Source: Flectobacillus roseus (GTDB lineage Bacteria; Bacteroidota; Bacteroidia; Cytophagales; Spirosomataceae). Taken from it: 64,000 nt of DNA. Positions 1 to 8,257 of this stretch are shown one piece after another (the stretch's first letter is position 1; each line of letters begins with the position of its first letter). The position numbers and the translations under genes were made by a program. Under the pieces are notes generated by a model. The model saw only the letters and a program-made list of their open reading frames with translations. It had not been told where the DNA came from and did no database searches. Location: assembly GCF_030056665.1 (NCBI RefSeq), contig NZ_JASHIG010000003.1, one strand, 5' to 3'.

Positions 1-1088
1 AACGAGCCATAAAGTACAGGGTAACGACGATAATAGCCACCATAATAGAACCAGTCTGCAAAGCCATAAGAGGCATATCCATAAAGCCCAACGCTTCCTA
101 TGCCAAATGAAAATCTGAAATCATACCAGTAAGAGCTTGGGTACCAAAGTGGTGTTGTGTACCAGTAAGGATAACCGCACCAGTATGAATAAGGATTTGA
201 ATAATATACACGACTAGGATTGGTGTTGTAATAGTTATTCGTAATATAAACGTCTTGATCACGATTGGGCAAAACGTAATTATTACTTTGTGCATATTCC
301 TCAGCAGCTTGGTCTAGTTCTTTGGCTGCATCAGGATTGTCATTGAGCTTTTTCTTGTACTCGGCTACGTCATACTGACGTTGTGCCACCATAGAGTCAT
401 GTAATTCGGCTAATTCCTTATTCAAACCTTCACGGTCGTTTGTATAACGTTGTCCCAAACGCGCAGTTAAGTCTCTATTATCAGACATCAATGTCATTAC
501 GTCAGGATAATTGGCCAATTGACGAAAAGCTGATTGTGTACTAGGGTCGAGACTTTGAATCATTTGCTGATACTCTTGATCGGCATTTTGATTGAGCTGG
601 TAAATTTGAACAATCACATCACGGTTGCTGCGATATAATGACCAAGCATTATCCTTGAGAATTGAGCTAGTATTTGACACCAAATCTTCAACATCATTAC
701 GGCGAAGATTAGTGTTTGTGGCAAAAGTGTTCAAAACGTTTGGATAGCGAGTTACTTCATAGAAATACCCTTGTTCTTTTTGACCAAAACCTTTTATTAA
801 ATCTTGAAAAGATTTTTGGCTACGAGTACGGATTTGTTGTGCTCTATCTAAAACATTTTGATTTTGACTAGCCATCAATATCGATTGACGTACCTCAGAG
901 CTGTAAGGAGCAATAGATTGCAAAAGCCCTTTGTCAGTTTCGAGTTGATTATTCTGCGAAAAAATGAGTGTTTTCGTTACTAAAATCAGTAAAGCCGAAA
1001 GTATAAAGCGATAATATCCATAGTTTGGTTTTTCTATAGATAAAGCTAAAGTTGCTGATTGAGATTGAACTTCCATGGGCTGTGTCAT
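1..1088 (-). CDS. Tyr-rich membrane-anchored protein, C-terminus cut by window edge
   Basis: An open frame on the minus strand runs off the left edge, so at least 362 residues are seen and the C-terminus is missing. The first Met (1088) gives MTQPMEVQ; a second Met four codons in (1076) is equally possible. Residues about 25-45 form one hydrophobic segment (FILSALLILVTKTLIFSQ), a signal peptide or anchor. The middle is polar, Gln/Asn-rich and probably helical, with a likely coiled coil in the EGLNKELAELHDS to AEEYAQS stretch. It then turns into a Tyr/Trp/Gly/Pro-rich tail with repeated YWY, SYWYD and YYGGYYRR-like words. I do not recognise the family. The tail resembles low-complexity tails of Bacteroidota envelope proteins. 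The gene is surely coding (continuous frame, sensible composition); its function is unknown. Confidence 0.8.
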   Translation of the reverse strand, partial: MTQPMEVQSQSATLALSIEKPNYGYYRFILSALLILVTKTLIFSQNNQLETDKGLLQSIAPYSSEVRQSILMASQNQNVLDRAQQIRTRSQKSFQDLIKGFGQKEQGYFYEVTRYPNVLNTFATNTNLRRNDVEDLVSNTSSILKDNAWSLYRSNRDVIVQIYQLNQNADQEYQQMIQSLDPSTQSAFRQLANYPDVMTLMSDNRDLTARLGQRYTNDREGLNKELAELHDSMVAQRQYDVAEYKKKLNDNPDAAKELDQAAEEYAQSNNYVLPNRDQDVYITNNYYNTNPSRVYYSNPYSYWCGYPYWYTTPLWYPSSYWYDFRFSFGIGSVGLYGYASYGFADWFYYGGYYRRYPVLYGS

Positions 1089-1260
1089 TCTAAAAAATGA
1101 TAATTTACTCTTATAACGAAATTGTGTTCGTTTTTCTTCGGAAATATGAGGGGAATCTTTTTAATTTTAAAGTCCTTAACAATCATTAACAATAAGTGTC
1201 GATGAATGTGGTGTAATTGTAAACTATCTGATTTTCACAAAAATCCCTTTACTTAAAACA

Positions 1261-1617
1261 ATGAAATATTTAGCGTTGCTTTTTGCCTTGATTTTTTTGC
1301 TATTCGCTGGTTGGCAATATAATGATCCTGATCCCATACTGTGGATTCCTGTGTATTTGGTACCTGTGTATGTATGTGTACAAGCCTTTAGAGGAAAATA
1401 TAATACAGAGTTGTTGGTAGTGCTAACGATTATGTCTTTTGTGGCAGGACTCAATACTTGGTTGCAGATGACAGCTTGGGAAGGCTTTTTCTCAGAAGGG
1501 GAAGGAATTTCTATGAAAACCATGAACCAAGAATTAGCACGTGAGGCTTGTGGTCTTTGGATTTGTACAGGTACGTATGTAGTGTTTTTGCTGAAAAGTA
1601 TGTTGGGTAAGCTTTAG
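1261..1617 (+). CDS. TMEM220-like small integral membrane protein
   Basis: This 118-residue protein has about four hydrophobic segments (residues 2-19, 27-42, 50-68 and 95-112). After the first segment comes QYNDPDPILWIPVY. The N-D-P-D-P...W signature right after the first helix is the hallmark of the TMEM220 family, which is found in animals and many Bacteroidota and has no established biochemical role. The start at 1261 puts the first helix at the N-terminus, as usual for the family. The gene is monocistronic and faces the metallo-hydrolase at 1782-2897, with a hairpin between them. Family assignment is fairly secure; function is unknown. Confidence 0.75.
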   Translation: MKYLALLFALIFLLFAGWQYNDPDPILWIPVYLVPVYVCVQAFRGKYNTELLVVLTIMSFVAGLNTWLQMTAWEGFFSEGEGISMKTMNQELAREACGLWICTGTYVVFLLKSMLGKL

Positions 1618-1655
1618 GCTGTCAGCCCTAGACATTAGGCAGAAAAGCTTTCATG

Positions 1656-1692
1656 AAAAAGGCGTTCGAAAAACATTTCGAACGCCTTTTTT
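1656..1692. terminator. Bidirectional hairpin with GGCGTTCGAA stem
   Basis: Stem AAAAGGCGTTCGAA (1657-1670), loop AAACAT, matching arm 1677-1690, flanked by A and T runs, so it can terminate transcription both ways between convergent genes. The same stem sequence recurs at 8117-8154 after an unrelated gene. Confidence 0.8.
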
Positions 1693-1720
1693 GATGCTAT
1701 ATTCCAAAATGACACCTCTT

Positions 1721-1781
1721 TAGACGCAAAGCATTGCGTCTCTACTAGTAAAATTCATATTAAAAATAATCACTCAATGGT
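1721..1781. repeat. Dispersed palindrome GACGCAA-AGCA-TTGCGTC plus tail
   Basis: AGACGCAA (1722-1729) and TTGCGTCT (1734-1741) are an 8-bp inverted repeat, followed by CTACTAGTAAAAT and AATAATCACTCAATGG. Related copies lie at 3273-3296, 8028-8054, 8157-8192 and 15033-15064. In three of these five places it directly follows a terminator-like hairpin. Confidence 0.6.
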
Positions 1782-2897
1782 TTATTCTATATCTTTCCAC
1801 CAAGGATTTTGTAATAATGAACCATTTATAATTACTGGTTCGCCAATTCTTGGATTGGTAAATGGTAATCCAAGTTCTTTTGCCGATTTGGTTACACGCT
1901 CGATAGGTTCTTTCCAAGGGTGTAATGCCAAAGTAAATTTACTCCAGTGCACAGGCATGAGGACTTTAGTATTCAAATCTTTTGCCGCCTGAGTTACTTC
2001 TTCTGGCATCATGTGGATGTATTTCCAATAATAATTATACTGACCACATTCTAAGATTGATAAATCAAAACTGCCGAATTTTTCGCCAATTTGTTTGAAG
2101 TGCGAATCATATCCTGAATCACCACCCAAATATAATTGCTCTGTAGGCGTCTTTAAAACATAGGATGACCATAGAGCCAAATTACGTGTAAACTTACGCC
2201 CAGAGAAATGTCTGGCAGGTGTTGATGTAATTTCAAAACCTTCGAAAGGTTGGGTGTTCTGCCACCATTCTAACTCGATAATATTGTCAGGATTAAAACC
2301 CCAATATTCAAAGTGCTGACCAGTACCTAAAGACGTTACGACCTTTTTTACCTTTGATTTCAAAGCTGTCACAGTTGGGTAATCCAAATGATCGTAGTGG
2401 TCATGCGTAATCAATAATATATCAATTTCGGGCATATCGTTTACACTGTACACATTACTTCCATCGTAGTTTTTACCAAAAAATGAAACAGGAGAAGCAT
2501 TACCACTAAATACTGGGTCGACCAAAATATTTTTTCCATTGGTATGAATCAAGTAAGAAGAATGACCAAACCAAATAATTTGTGTGCTATCGTTCGATAG
2601 GTTTTTAAGATCAGTTTTTACAGACGGAATAGTTTGTAGCGGTTCTTTATTGGGGATAGTTTGGAGCTGAGCTTTGATGATATCCCAGTAAGAAACTCCC
2701 TCCGCTAAAGCAGGAGTGGGGCTCAGATTTTGAAAAGCACCATCTTTGTAATACGGTGATTGTTGAATACGTTCAAGTCTTTTTCCTTGTGGTTCTTGTC
2801 CAAATTGTGCTTGTTGCATAAATACATAAATTCCTAGCGCAACAACAACTAGAAATACAAATACGTAAATAATCATTTTTTTAAGTTTTTGTAACAT
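1782..2897 (-). CDS. MBL-fold hydrolase, NAPE-PLD/UlaG-like, membrane-anchored
   Basis: This 371-residue protein has an N-terminal hydrophobic helix (residues 8-27) that should anchor it with the catalytic domain outside the cytoplasm. The metallo-beta-lactamase metal motif is THDHYDH (His165, Asp166, His167, Asp169, His170). It is preceded by IIWFGHSSYLIHTNGKNIL, the start typical of the group containing N-acyl-phosphatidylethanolamine phospholipase D and UlaG-like lactonases. Later metal ligands are probably in TSTPARHFSGR, LGGDSGYD and MPVHWSKF. Length and motif order fit the NAPE-PLD-like branch, so a phospholipid phosphodiesterase is possible, but the substrate cannot be read from sequence. 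It is monocistronic and convergent with the TMEM220-like gene. Confidence 0.8.
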   Translation of the reverse strand: MLQKLKKMIIYVFVFLVVVALGIYVFMQQAQFGQEPQGKRLERIQQSPYYKDGAFQNLSPTPALAEGVSYWDIIKAQLQTIPNKEPLQTIPSVKTDLKNLSNDSTQIIWFGHSSYLIHTNGKNILVDPVFSGNASPVSFFGKNYDGSNVYSVNDMPEIDILLITHDHYDHLDYPTVTALKSKVKKVVTSLGTGQHFEYWGFNPDNIIELEWWQNTQPFEGFEITSTPARHFSGRKFTRNLALWSSYVLKTPTEQLYLGGDSGYDSHFKQIGEKFGSFDLSILECGQYNYYWKYIHMMPEEVTQAAKDLNTKVLMPVHWSKFTLALHPWKEPIERVTKSAKELGLPFTNPRIGEPVIINGSLLQNPWWKDIE

Positions 2898-3272
2898 AGA
2901 GAAAGAGTTCGAAATCTCAGTAATAAAAGTTTTAACTACTTGATTTTAAGTATTGCTATCGACGAATTATTACTTCGCTTAAGTACAGACAAAATAAAGT
3001 GAATTTGAGTTCAAGAATAATGAATAAAAATTCATTTTATTTTTTCGAGTGAAAAATTTATTCGCTAACAGTATATCAGTTATTTGTATTGACACATAAT
3101 TAGAAGGAAAGTGTGTCGTAGTTGAGATTACTGGACAAAACGACTAAAAGCATTCAGTAGTTTTGATTTCGTTAGTCAATTTTATTTTAACAGTTTTAAA
3201 CTGAAAAAAACGTAAGTCCAAGACTAAGTCTTGAACTAGGAATTTCAATTTTATCTAGTGATTATTCTAGCC

Positions 3273-3296
3273 GTAGAGACGTAATATTTTACGTCT
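3273..3296. repeat. Dispersed GTAGAGACG palindrome, diverged copy
   Basis: GTAGAGACGTAA-TATT-TTACGTCT is a copy of the element at 8028-8054 with compensating changes in both arms (GACGTAA/TTACGTC instead of GACGCAA/TTGCGTC). The paired change suggests that the fold, not just the sequence, is kept. Confidence 0.55.
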
Positions 3297-3326
3297 TAAG
3301 CCAAGTCAGGCATCGCCCAATAACAT

Positions 3327-3361
3327 AAAAAAGCGGTCAGAAATTACTTTCCGACCGCTTT
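3327..3361. terminator. Hairpin with GCGGTCGG-type stem
   Basis: AAAAAAGCGGTCAGAAA pairs with TTTCCGACCGCTT(T) around a four-base loop, with one mismatch that becomes a G-T wobble on the minus strand. It lies 3' of metH and can end its transcript. A nearly identical hairpin is at 14964-15001. Confidence 0.7.
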
Positions 3362-3449
3362 GAATGGTAACATGTCGTTAGACCAATGAAACCTAGATTT
3401 AAGGAATAATCACTCATTCACTCAATCGCCATTCACTCAATAATTCTAT

Positions 3450-6400
3450 CTATTCATAATTCAGCACTGGAGCTAGCCATTTTTCGGCTGTTTCCAAATC
3501 CATTCCTTTACGTTTGGCATAGTCTTCTACTTGGTCTTTGGCGATTTTACCTAAACCAAAATATTTGGCGTCTGGATGTGAGAAATACCATCCTGAAACT
3601 GAACTAGCAGGATACATAGCAAAACTTTCTGTTAGCGTGATGCCAATTCTTTCTGCTTGTAACAAGTCAAATAGTGCTCGTTTTTCGGTATGGTCTGGAC
3701 AAGCTGGATAGCCTGGCGCAGGGCGAATACCTTGATATTCTTCCGAAATTAACTCTTCATTCGAGAGGGTTTCTTCGTTGGCATATCCCCAAAACTCTTT
3801 ACGAACCCTTTCATGCATTAATTCAGCAAATGCTTCTGCCAAACGGTCGGCAATGGCTTTAAGCATGATCGAATTGTAATCGTCATGGTCTTTTTCGTAT
3901 TGCTCCAACAAAGTTTCGATGCCCAAACCTGCCGTAACAGCAAACGCTCCAATATAGTCTTCTTTACCACTAGATTCAGGAGCAATAAAGTCAGACAAGC
4001 AGATATTTGGTAATTTAGAGGCTTTTTGTCCCTGTTGGCGCAAATGATGTAATACCGTTTGTGCTTGTGGAGATACCAATTCTCCTTCGCTATTTACAGC
4101 AGTATTACTCAACACTCTGTAGCCTTTCCCTTTCAGTGCACCTTGTCCTGCGGCATCATATTCGTATTCCTCGAAAGGATGAAGAATAATATCATCTTCG
4201 ATAGAGTTGGCAGGATAAAAACCAATAACTGCACGTGCTTTGAGGCTCTTTTCCGAAATTACCTTCTGAAGCATTTGTTGTGCATCATTATAGAGCTTTT
4301 TCGCTTCTGCACCTACTACTTCGTTTTCAAATATTTTAGGATATTTCCCAGATAATTGCCAAGTCGAGAAGAATGGTGTCCAGTCGATATATTTAGCGAT
4401 TTCAGCAATATCATAATCTTCAAATACTTTTGTTCCTAAGAATTTAGGTTTTGTACCTTGGAAATTACTCCAATCGATCGCTGTTTTATTTTCACGAGCG
4501 GCATCAATAGAAATATAATTTTTATCACGTTTACGACCCGCATGTTCGTCACGAAGACGAGCGTATTCTGTCTTAATTTCGTCGTAAATTTCTTGGTGAG
4601 TTTTTTCATTTTGCATCAAACGACCCGCCACTGGAACCGAACGAGAAGCATCCAATACGTGTATTACTGGACCGTGATAATGAGGGTCAATTTTTACCGC
4701 TGTATGGATACGAGACGTAGTAGCACCACCAATCAATAATGGCATAGTGAAACCTTGACGTTCCATTTCTTTGGCAACTCCAACCATTTCGTCTAATGAA
4801 GGAGTAATCAATCCTGATAACCCAATGATATCCACATTATGTTCTTTAGCTGCTGCCAAGATTTTATCTGTCGGCACCATTACGCCCAAGTCGATAACTT
4901 CGTAGTTGTTACAACCCAATACTACCGAAACGATATTTTTACCAATATCGTGAACATCACCTTTTACCGTTGCTAACAAAATTTTACCTGCACTCGTACT
5001 CTCGCCACCTGCTTTTTCTTCTTCAATAAATGGAAGGAGATAAGCCACCGCTTTTTTCATTACACGTGCCGATTTTACTACTTGTGGTAGGAACATTTTT
5101 CCTTCCCCAAACAAGTCACCCACAACGTTCATACCGTCCATCAATGGGCCTTCAATTACTTGTAAAGGTCTTTCTACTTGCTGACGAGCTTCTTCTACAT
5201 CTTGGTCAATAAATTCGGTAAGTCCTTTGATAAGAGCGTGTTCCAAGCGTTTGCCTACAGGCAATTGACGCCAGCTATTGTCTATAACTTGCTCTTTACC
5301 TTTTGATTTTACTGTTTCTGCAAATGTTACCAAACGCTCTGTTGAGTCTGGACGACGGTTTAATAAAACATCTTCGCAAAGCTCCAACATATCTTTAGGG
5401 ATATCATCATAAACGCCTAATTGACCAGCGTTTACAATACCCATATCCATACCTGCTTTGATGGCATAGTACAAAAATACGGTGTGCATTGCCTCTCTTA
5501 CAGGTTCATTTCCTCTGAAAGAGAATGAGATATTCGAAACACCTCCTGATACCTTAGCATAAGGTAGATTTTCTTTAATCCAACGAGTTGCATTAATAAA
5601 GTCTACCGCATAATTGTTGTGGTCGTCGATACCTGTTGCAACAGTTAAGATGTTAGGGTCAAAAATAATGTCTTCTGGAGGGAAGTGTACTTCATCTACC
5701 AAGATACGATAGGCACGTTCACAAATTTCGATACGACGTTCGTACGAATCTGCCTGACCTTGTTCGTCGAATGCCATAACTACCGCAGCGGCTCCATAAC
5801 GTTTTACTTTTTCAGCAGATTCTTTGAATTTTTCAACACCTTCTTTTAATGAAATCGAGTTTACAATAGACTTTCCTTGAACGCATTTCAAACCAGCCTC
5901 GATTACTTCCCATTTCGAAGAGTCAATCATAATTGGCAAACGAGCAATATCTGGTTCTGCCATCAAGAGATTCATGAACTTGGTCATAGCTTGTACACCA
6001 TCGATCATCCCTTCATCCATGTTCACATCTATTACTTGAGCGCCTCCGTCTACTTGCTCACGTGCAACGGCAATCGCTTCATCGTATTTATTGTCACGAA
6101 TTAAACGCGCAAACTTTTTCGAACCAGTTACATTACAGCGCTCTCCAACGTTCACAAAATTGGTCTCTTTGGTAATTTTCAAAGGCTCCAATCCTGATAG
6201 TTTTTGAACAGGCTCAAGTGCTGGAAGCTGACGAGGAGGATATTTTGCCGCAACTTCCGCAATCGCTTTAATATGCGCTGGAGTTGTACCGCAACAACCT
6301 CCAATAATATTAATAAAGCTATGTTGTAAGAAGTCCTCCACAATCTCACTCATTTGCTCAGGCGACTGGTCATATTCTCCCATTTCGTTTGGCAAACCTG

Positions 6401-7220
6401 CATTTGGGTGAGCCGAAACCATGAATGGAGCATTTACAGCAAGAGTCTGAACATAAGGACGCATCAAATCGGCACCAAGCGCACAGTTTAAGCCAATAGA
6501 TAACAATGGCATGTGCGAAACAGAAGTCAAAAATGCCTCTGTTGTTTGTCCCGACAACGTACGACCCGAAGCATCAGTAATCGTTCCTGAAACCATTACA
6601 GGAAGATATTCTTTTTCTGGATGATTTTTGAAGAATAAATCAATCGCAAATAGGGCAGCTTTAGCATTTAAGGTATCGAAAATTGTTTCTACCAATAATG
6701 CATCTGCGCCACCATCCACCAAACCACGAATTTGCTCGGTATAGGCCTCTACTAATTCATCAAATGTTACTGCGCGAAAACCAGGGTCATTTACATCTGG
6801 AGAAAGAGACAAAGTACGGTTAGTGGGTCCGATAGAACCTGTTACGAAACGAGGTTTAGCAGGATTTTTTGCCGTAAACTCATCAGCTACCTCACGAGCA
6901 ATTTTGGCTGAGCAGTAATTAAGTTCGTAAACATATTCTTCCATGTGATAATCAGCCATAGCAATAGACGTTGCCGAAAACGTGTTTGTTTCAGCAATAT
7001 CAGCACCAGCCTCAAAATACATGGCATGAATTTCTTTGATTACATCAGGACGAGTAATCGAAAGCATATCGTTGTTGCCTTTTACTTCGTGAGGAAAATC
7101 TTTGAATTTTTCACCACGGTAATCAGCATCAGTCAATTTATATTGTTGGATCAAAGAACCCATCGCACCATCTAGTACAAGGATTCTATCTTTTAAGATT
7201 TCACGGATGTTCGGACGCAT
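3450..7220 (-). CDS. metH: B12-dependent methionine synthase MetH, full length
   Basis: The enzyme moves a methyl group from 5-methyltetrahydrofolate to homocysteine through cobalamin. All four modules are present in 1256 residues. The homocysteine domain (about 1-330) carries the zinc ligands Cys246 (GLNCALG) and Cys309/Cys310 (GGCCGTTPAH). The pterin domain spans about 355-625. The cap and B12 domain (about 650-900) has DVHDIGKN, with His757 as the lower axial cobalt ligand. The C-terminal reactivation domain (about 930-1250) binds S-adenosylmethionine. Length is normal. It is monocistronic and divergent from an Lrp/AsnC regulator. metF, which makes its methyl donor, is at 25.9 kb. I saw no cobalamin or SAM riboswitch in its leader. 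The identification is essentially certain. Confidence 0.98.
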   Translation of the reverse strand: MRPNIREILKDRILVLDGAMGSLIQQYKLTDADYRGEKFKDFPHEVKGNNDMLSITRPDVIKEIHAMYFEAGADIAETNTFSATSIAMADYHMEEYVYELNYCSAKIAREVADEFTAKNPAKPRFVTGSIGPTNRTLSLSPDVNDPGFRAVTFDELVEAYTEQIRGLVDGGADALLVETIFDTLNAKAALFAIDLFFKNHPEKEYLPVMVSGTITDASGRTLSGQTTEAFLTSVSHMPLLSIGLNCALGADLMRPYVQTLAVNAPFMVSAHPNAGLPNEMGEYDQSPEQMSEIVEDFLQHSFINIIGGCCGTTPAHIKAIAEVAAKYPPRQLPALEPVQKLSGLEPLKITKETNFVNVGERCNVTGSKKFARLIRDNKYDEAIAVAREQVDGGAQVIDVNMDEGMIDGVQAMTKFMNLLMAEPDIARLPIMIDSSKWEVIEAGLKCVQGKSIVNSISLKEGVEKFKESAEKVKRYGAAAVVMAFDEQGQADSYERRIEICERAYRILVDEVHFPPEDIIFDPNILTVATGIDDHNNYAVDFINATRWIKENLPYAKVSGGVSNISFSFRGNEPVREAMHTVFLYYAIKAGMDMGIVNAGQLGVYDDIPKDMLELCEDVLLNRRPDSTERLVTFAETVKSKGKEQVIDNSWRQLPVGKRLEHALIKGLTEFIDQDVEEARQQVERPLQVIEGPLMDGMNVVGDLFGEGKMFLPQVVKSARVMKKAVAYLLPFIEEEKAGGESTSAGKILLATVKGDVHDIGKNIVSVVLGCNNYEVIDLGVMVPTDKILAAAKEHNVDIIGLSGLITPSLDEMVGVAKEMERQGFTMPLLIGGATTSRIHTAVKIDPHYHGPVIHVLDASRSVPVAGRLMQNEKTHQEIYDEIKTEYARLRDEHAGRKRDKNYISIDAARENKTAIDWSNFQGTKPKFLGTKVFEDYDIAEIAKYIDWTPFFSTWQLSGKYPKIFENEVVGAEAKKLYNDAQQMLQKVISEKSLKARAVIGFYPANSIEDDIILHPFEEYEYDAAGQGALKGKGYRVLSNTAVNSEGELVSPQAQTVLHHLRQQGQKASKLPNICLSDFIAPESSGKEDYIGAFAVTAGLGIETLLEQYEKDHDDYNSIMLKAIADRLAEAFAELMHERVRKEFWGYANEETLSNEELISEEYQGIRPAPGYPACPDHTEKRALFDLLQAERIGITLTESFAMYPASSVSGWYFSHPDAKYFGLGKIAKDQVEDYAKRKGMDLETAEKWLAPVLNYE

Positions 7221-7374
7221 CAGTTTTCTGGTTAATTATAATTTTATCGGTAATGTGTTTTCAAATAAACTCCTAGCTAAATGAATGACTATTTTAGAAT
7301 ATACTTTCCTGAAATTGTTTCCTTGTATTACTTTATTTTTCTAGCTAAAAGCCTACAACTCGAATCTACTTCTA

Positions 7375-7382
7375 CAAAGTTA
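7375..7382 (-). promoter_or_regulatory. Candidate metH promoter -7 box
   Basis: Minus-strand TAACTTTG matches the Bacteroidota TAnnTTTG box, about 155 bases before the metH start and inside the divergent spacer shared with the Lrp-like gene. No clear -33 TTTG is seen. Confidence 0.35.
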
Positions 7383-7508
7383 CATCAAAAGATAATATTT
7401 GTTTATTGCTTCTTTTAAATTAGATGTATTATCTTTAAATAAAAATATTTTAGAGAGTTTATCTAAATATTGAAGTATTTTTATTGTAAAAATGAAAAAA
7501 TAACGGCT

Positions 7509-7967
7509 ATGAAACTCGATTCAATTGACAAAGCGATTCTTAGAAATCTACAAGAAGATGCTCATCTTACCACCAAAGAACTTTCGAATCGACTCAACTT
7601 GTCGCCTACACCTGTGTATGAAAGGGTAAGAAGACTTGAAAAGGAGGGAGTTATTAAAGGATATGTGGCGCTGGTAGACAGAGAAAAAGTAGAGAAAGAC
7701 CTAATGGTATTTTGTAATATTCGTTTAAAAGAACATGCCCAAGAAGCTGGTGCTAGATTTGTGCGTGATGTGGTTCAATTAGAGGAGGTTATGGAATGTT
7801 ACAATATCTCAGGCGAATACGATTTTATGCTGAAAATTGTCGTAAAAGATATGCGTGAATATCAGAGCTTTTTGATGAATCGACTTGCCTCTCTCGATAA
7901 TATTGGCAGTACACATAGTACTTTTGTGATGAGTGAAATAAAATCTAAAACAGCCTTAGAAATCTAG
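7509..7967 (+). CDS. Lrp/AsnC-family transcription regulator
   Basis: This 152-residue regulator begins MKLDSIDKAILRNLQEDA, the usual start of the family. It has a winged helix-turn-helix (about residues 4-60, with KELSNRLNLSPTPVYERVRRLEKEGVI as the recognition region) and a C-terminal RAM ligand-binding domain (about 65-150). A Met at 7470 would add 13 residues (MKYFYCKNEKITA) that the family does not have, so 7509 is preferred. It is divergent from metH over a 288-bp spacer. Lrp/AsnC proteins sense amino acids or related small molecules and often act on the neighbouring gene, so control of metH is a reasonable but unproven inference. Confidence 0.9.
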   Translation: MKLDSIDKAILRNLQEDAHLTTKELSNRLNLSPTPVYERVRRLEKEGVIKGYVALVDREKVEKDLMVFCNIRLKEHAQEAGARFVRDVVQLEEVMECYNISGEYDFMLKIVVKDMREYQSFLMNRLASLDNIGSTHSTFVMSEIKSKTALEI

Positions 7968-8027
7968 GGAGTGCTGAGTGAATGATTTAGTGAATGGTGG
8001 TTGAATGATTTAGTGATTATTTTAATT

Positions 8028-8054
8028 GTAGAGACGCAATGCTTTGCGTCTAAA
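8028..8054. repeat. Dispersed GTAGAGACGCAATGCTTTGCGTCT palindrome
   Basis: The clearest copy of the GACGC element: AGACGCAA and TTGCGTCT arms with GTAG before and AAATAG after, in reverse orientation relative to 1721-1748. It lies between the convergent Lrp-like and MFS genes, after a TGAATGATTTAGTGAATGG word run at 7979-8014. Confidence 0.6.
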
Positions 8055-8116
8055 TAGTATGTATTAATCAAACATAATTCCTTGATACCTTCCTAGAAAT
8101 ATCCTGACATTCAATC

Positions 8117-8154
8117 AAAAAGGCGTTCGAAAAACTCATTTCGAACGCCTTTTT
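8117..8154. terminator. Bidirectional hairpin, second GGCGTTCGAA copy
   Basis: AAAAAGGCGTTCGAAA and TTTCGAACGCCTTTTT enclose a six-base loop (ACTCAT). The stem is the same as at 1656-1692. It sits between convergent genes, followed by a degenerate GACGC repeat (8157-8192: TAAAGCATTACG and CTACTAGTGAAAT). Confidence 0.8.
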
Positions 8155-8257
8155 TTTTAGAGGTAAAGCATTACGTTTCTACTAGTGAAATATAGATTTT
8201 TGAAATAATCCCTAAATCATTTACTCCGCATTCAAAACTCAAAACTCGGCACTCATT

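Larger units (their letters stand above)
2898..3449. other. 552-bp spacer with several inverted repeats
   Basis: No open frame here looks like a gene. It holds a near copy (3058-3085) of a sequence found at 37453-37480 (TTCGYTAACAGTATATCAGT), a CAAGACT/AGTCTTG palindrome (3219-3233), a GTAGAGACG repeat, a terminator-like hairpin and a CACTCATTCACTCAAT tail just after the metH stop. Confidence 0.6.

Noticed and set aside
7221..7508. Cobalamin or SAM riboswitch before metH
   Set aside because: I looked for the conserved B12-box and the SAM-I/II core in the leader and saw none. The spacer is short and AT-rich.
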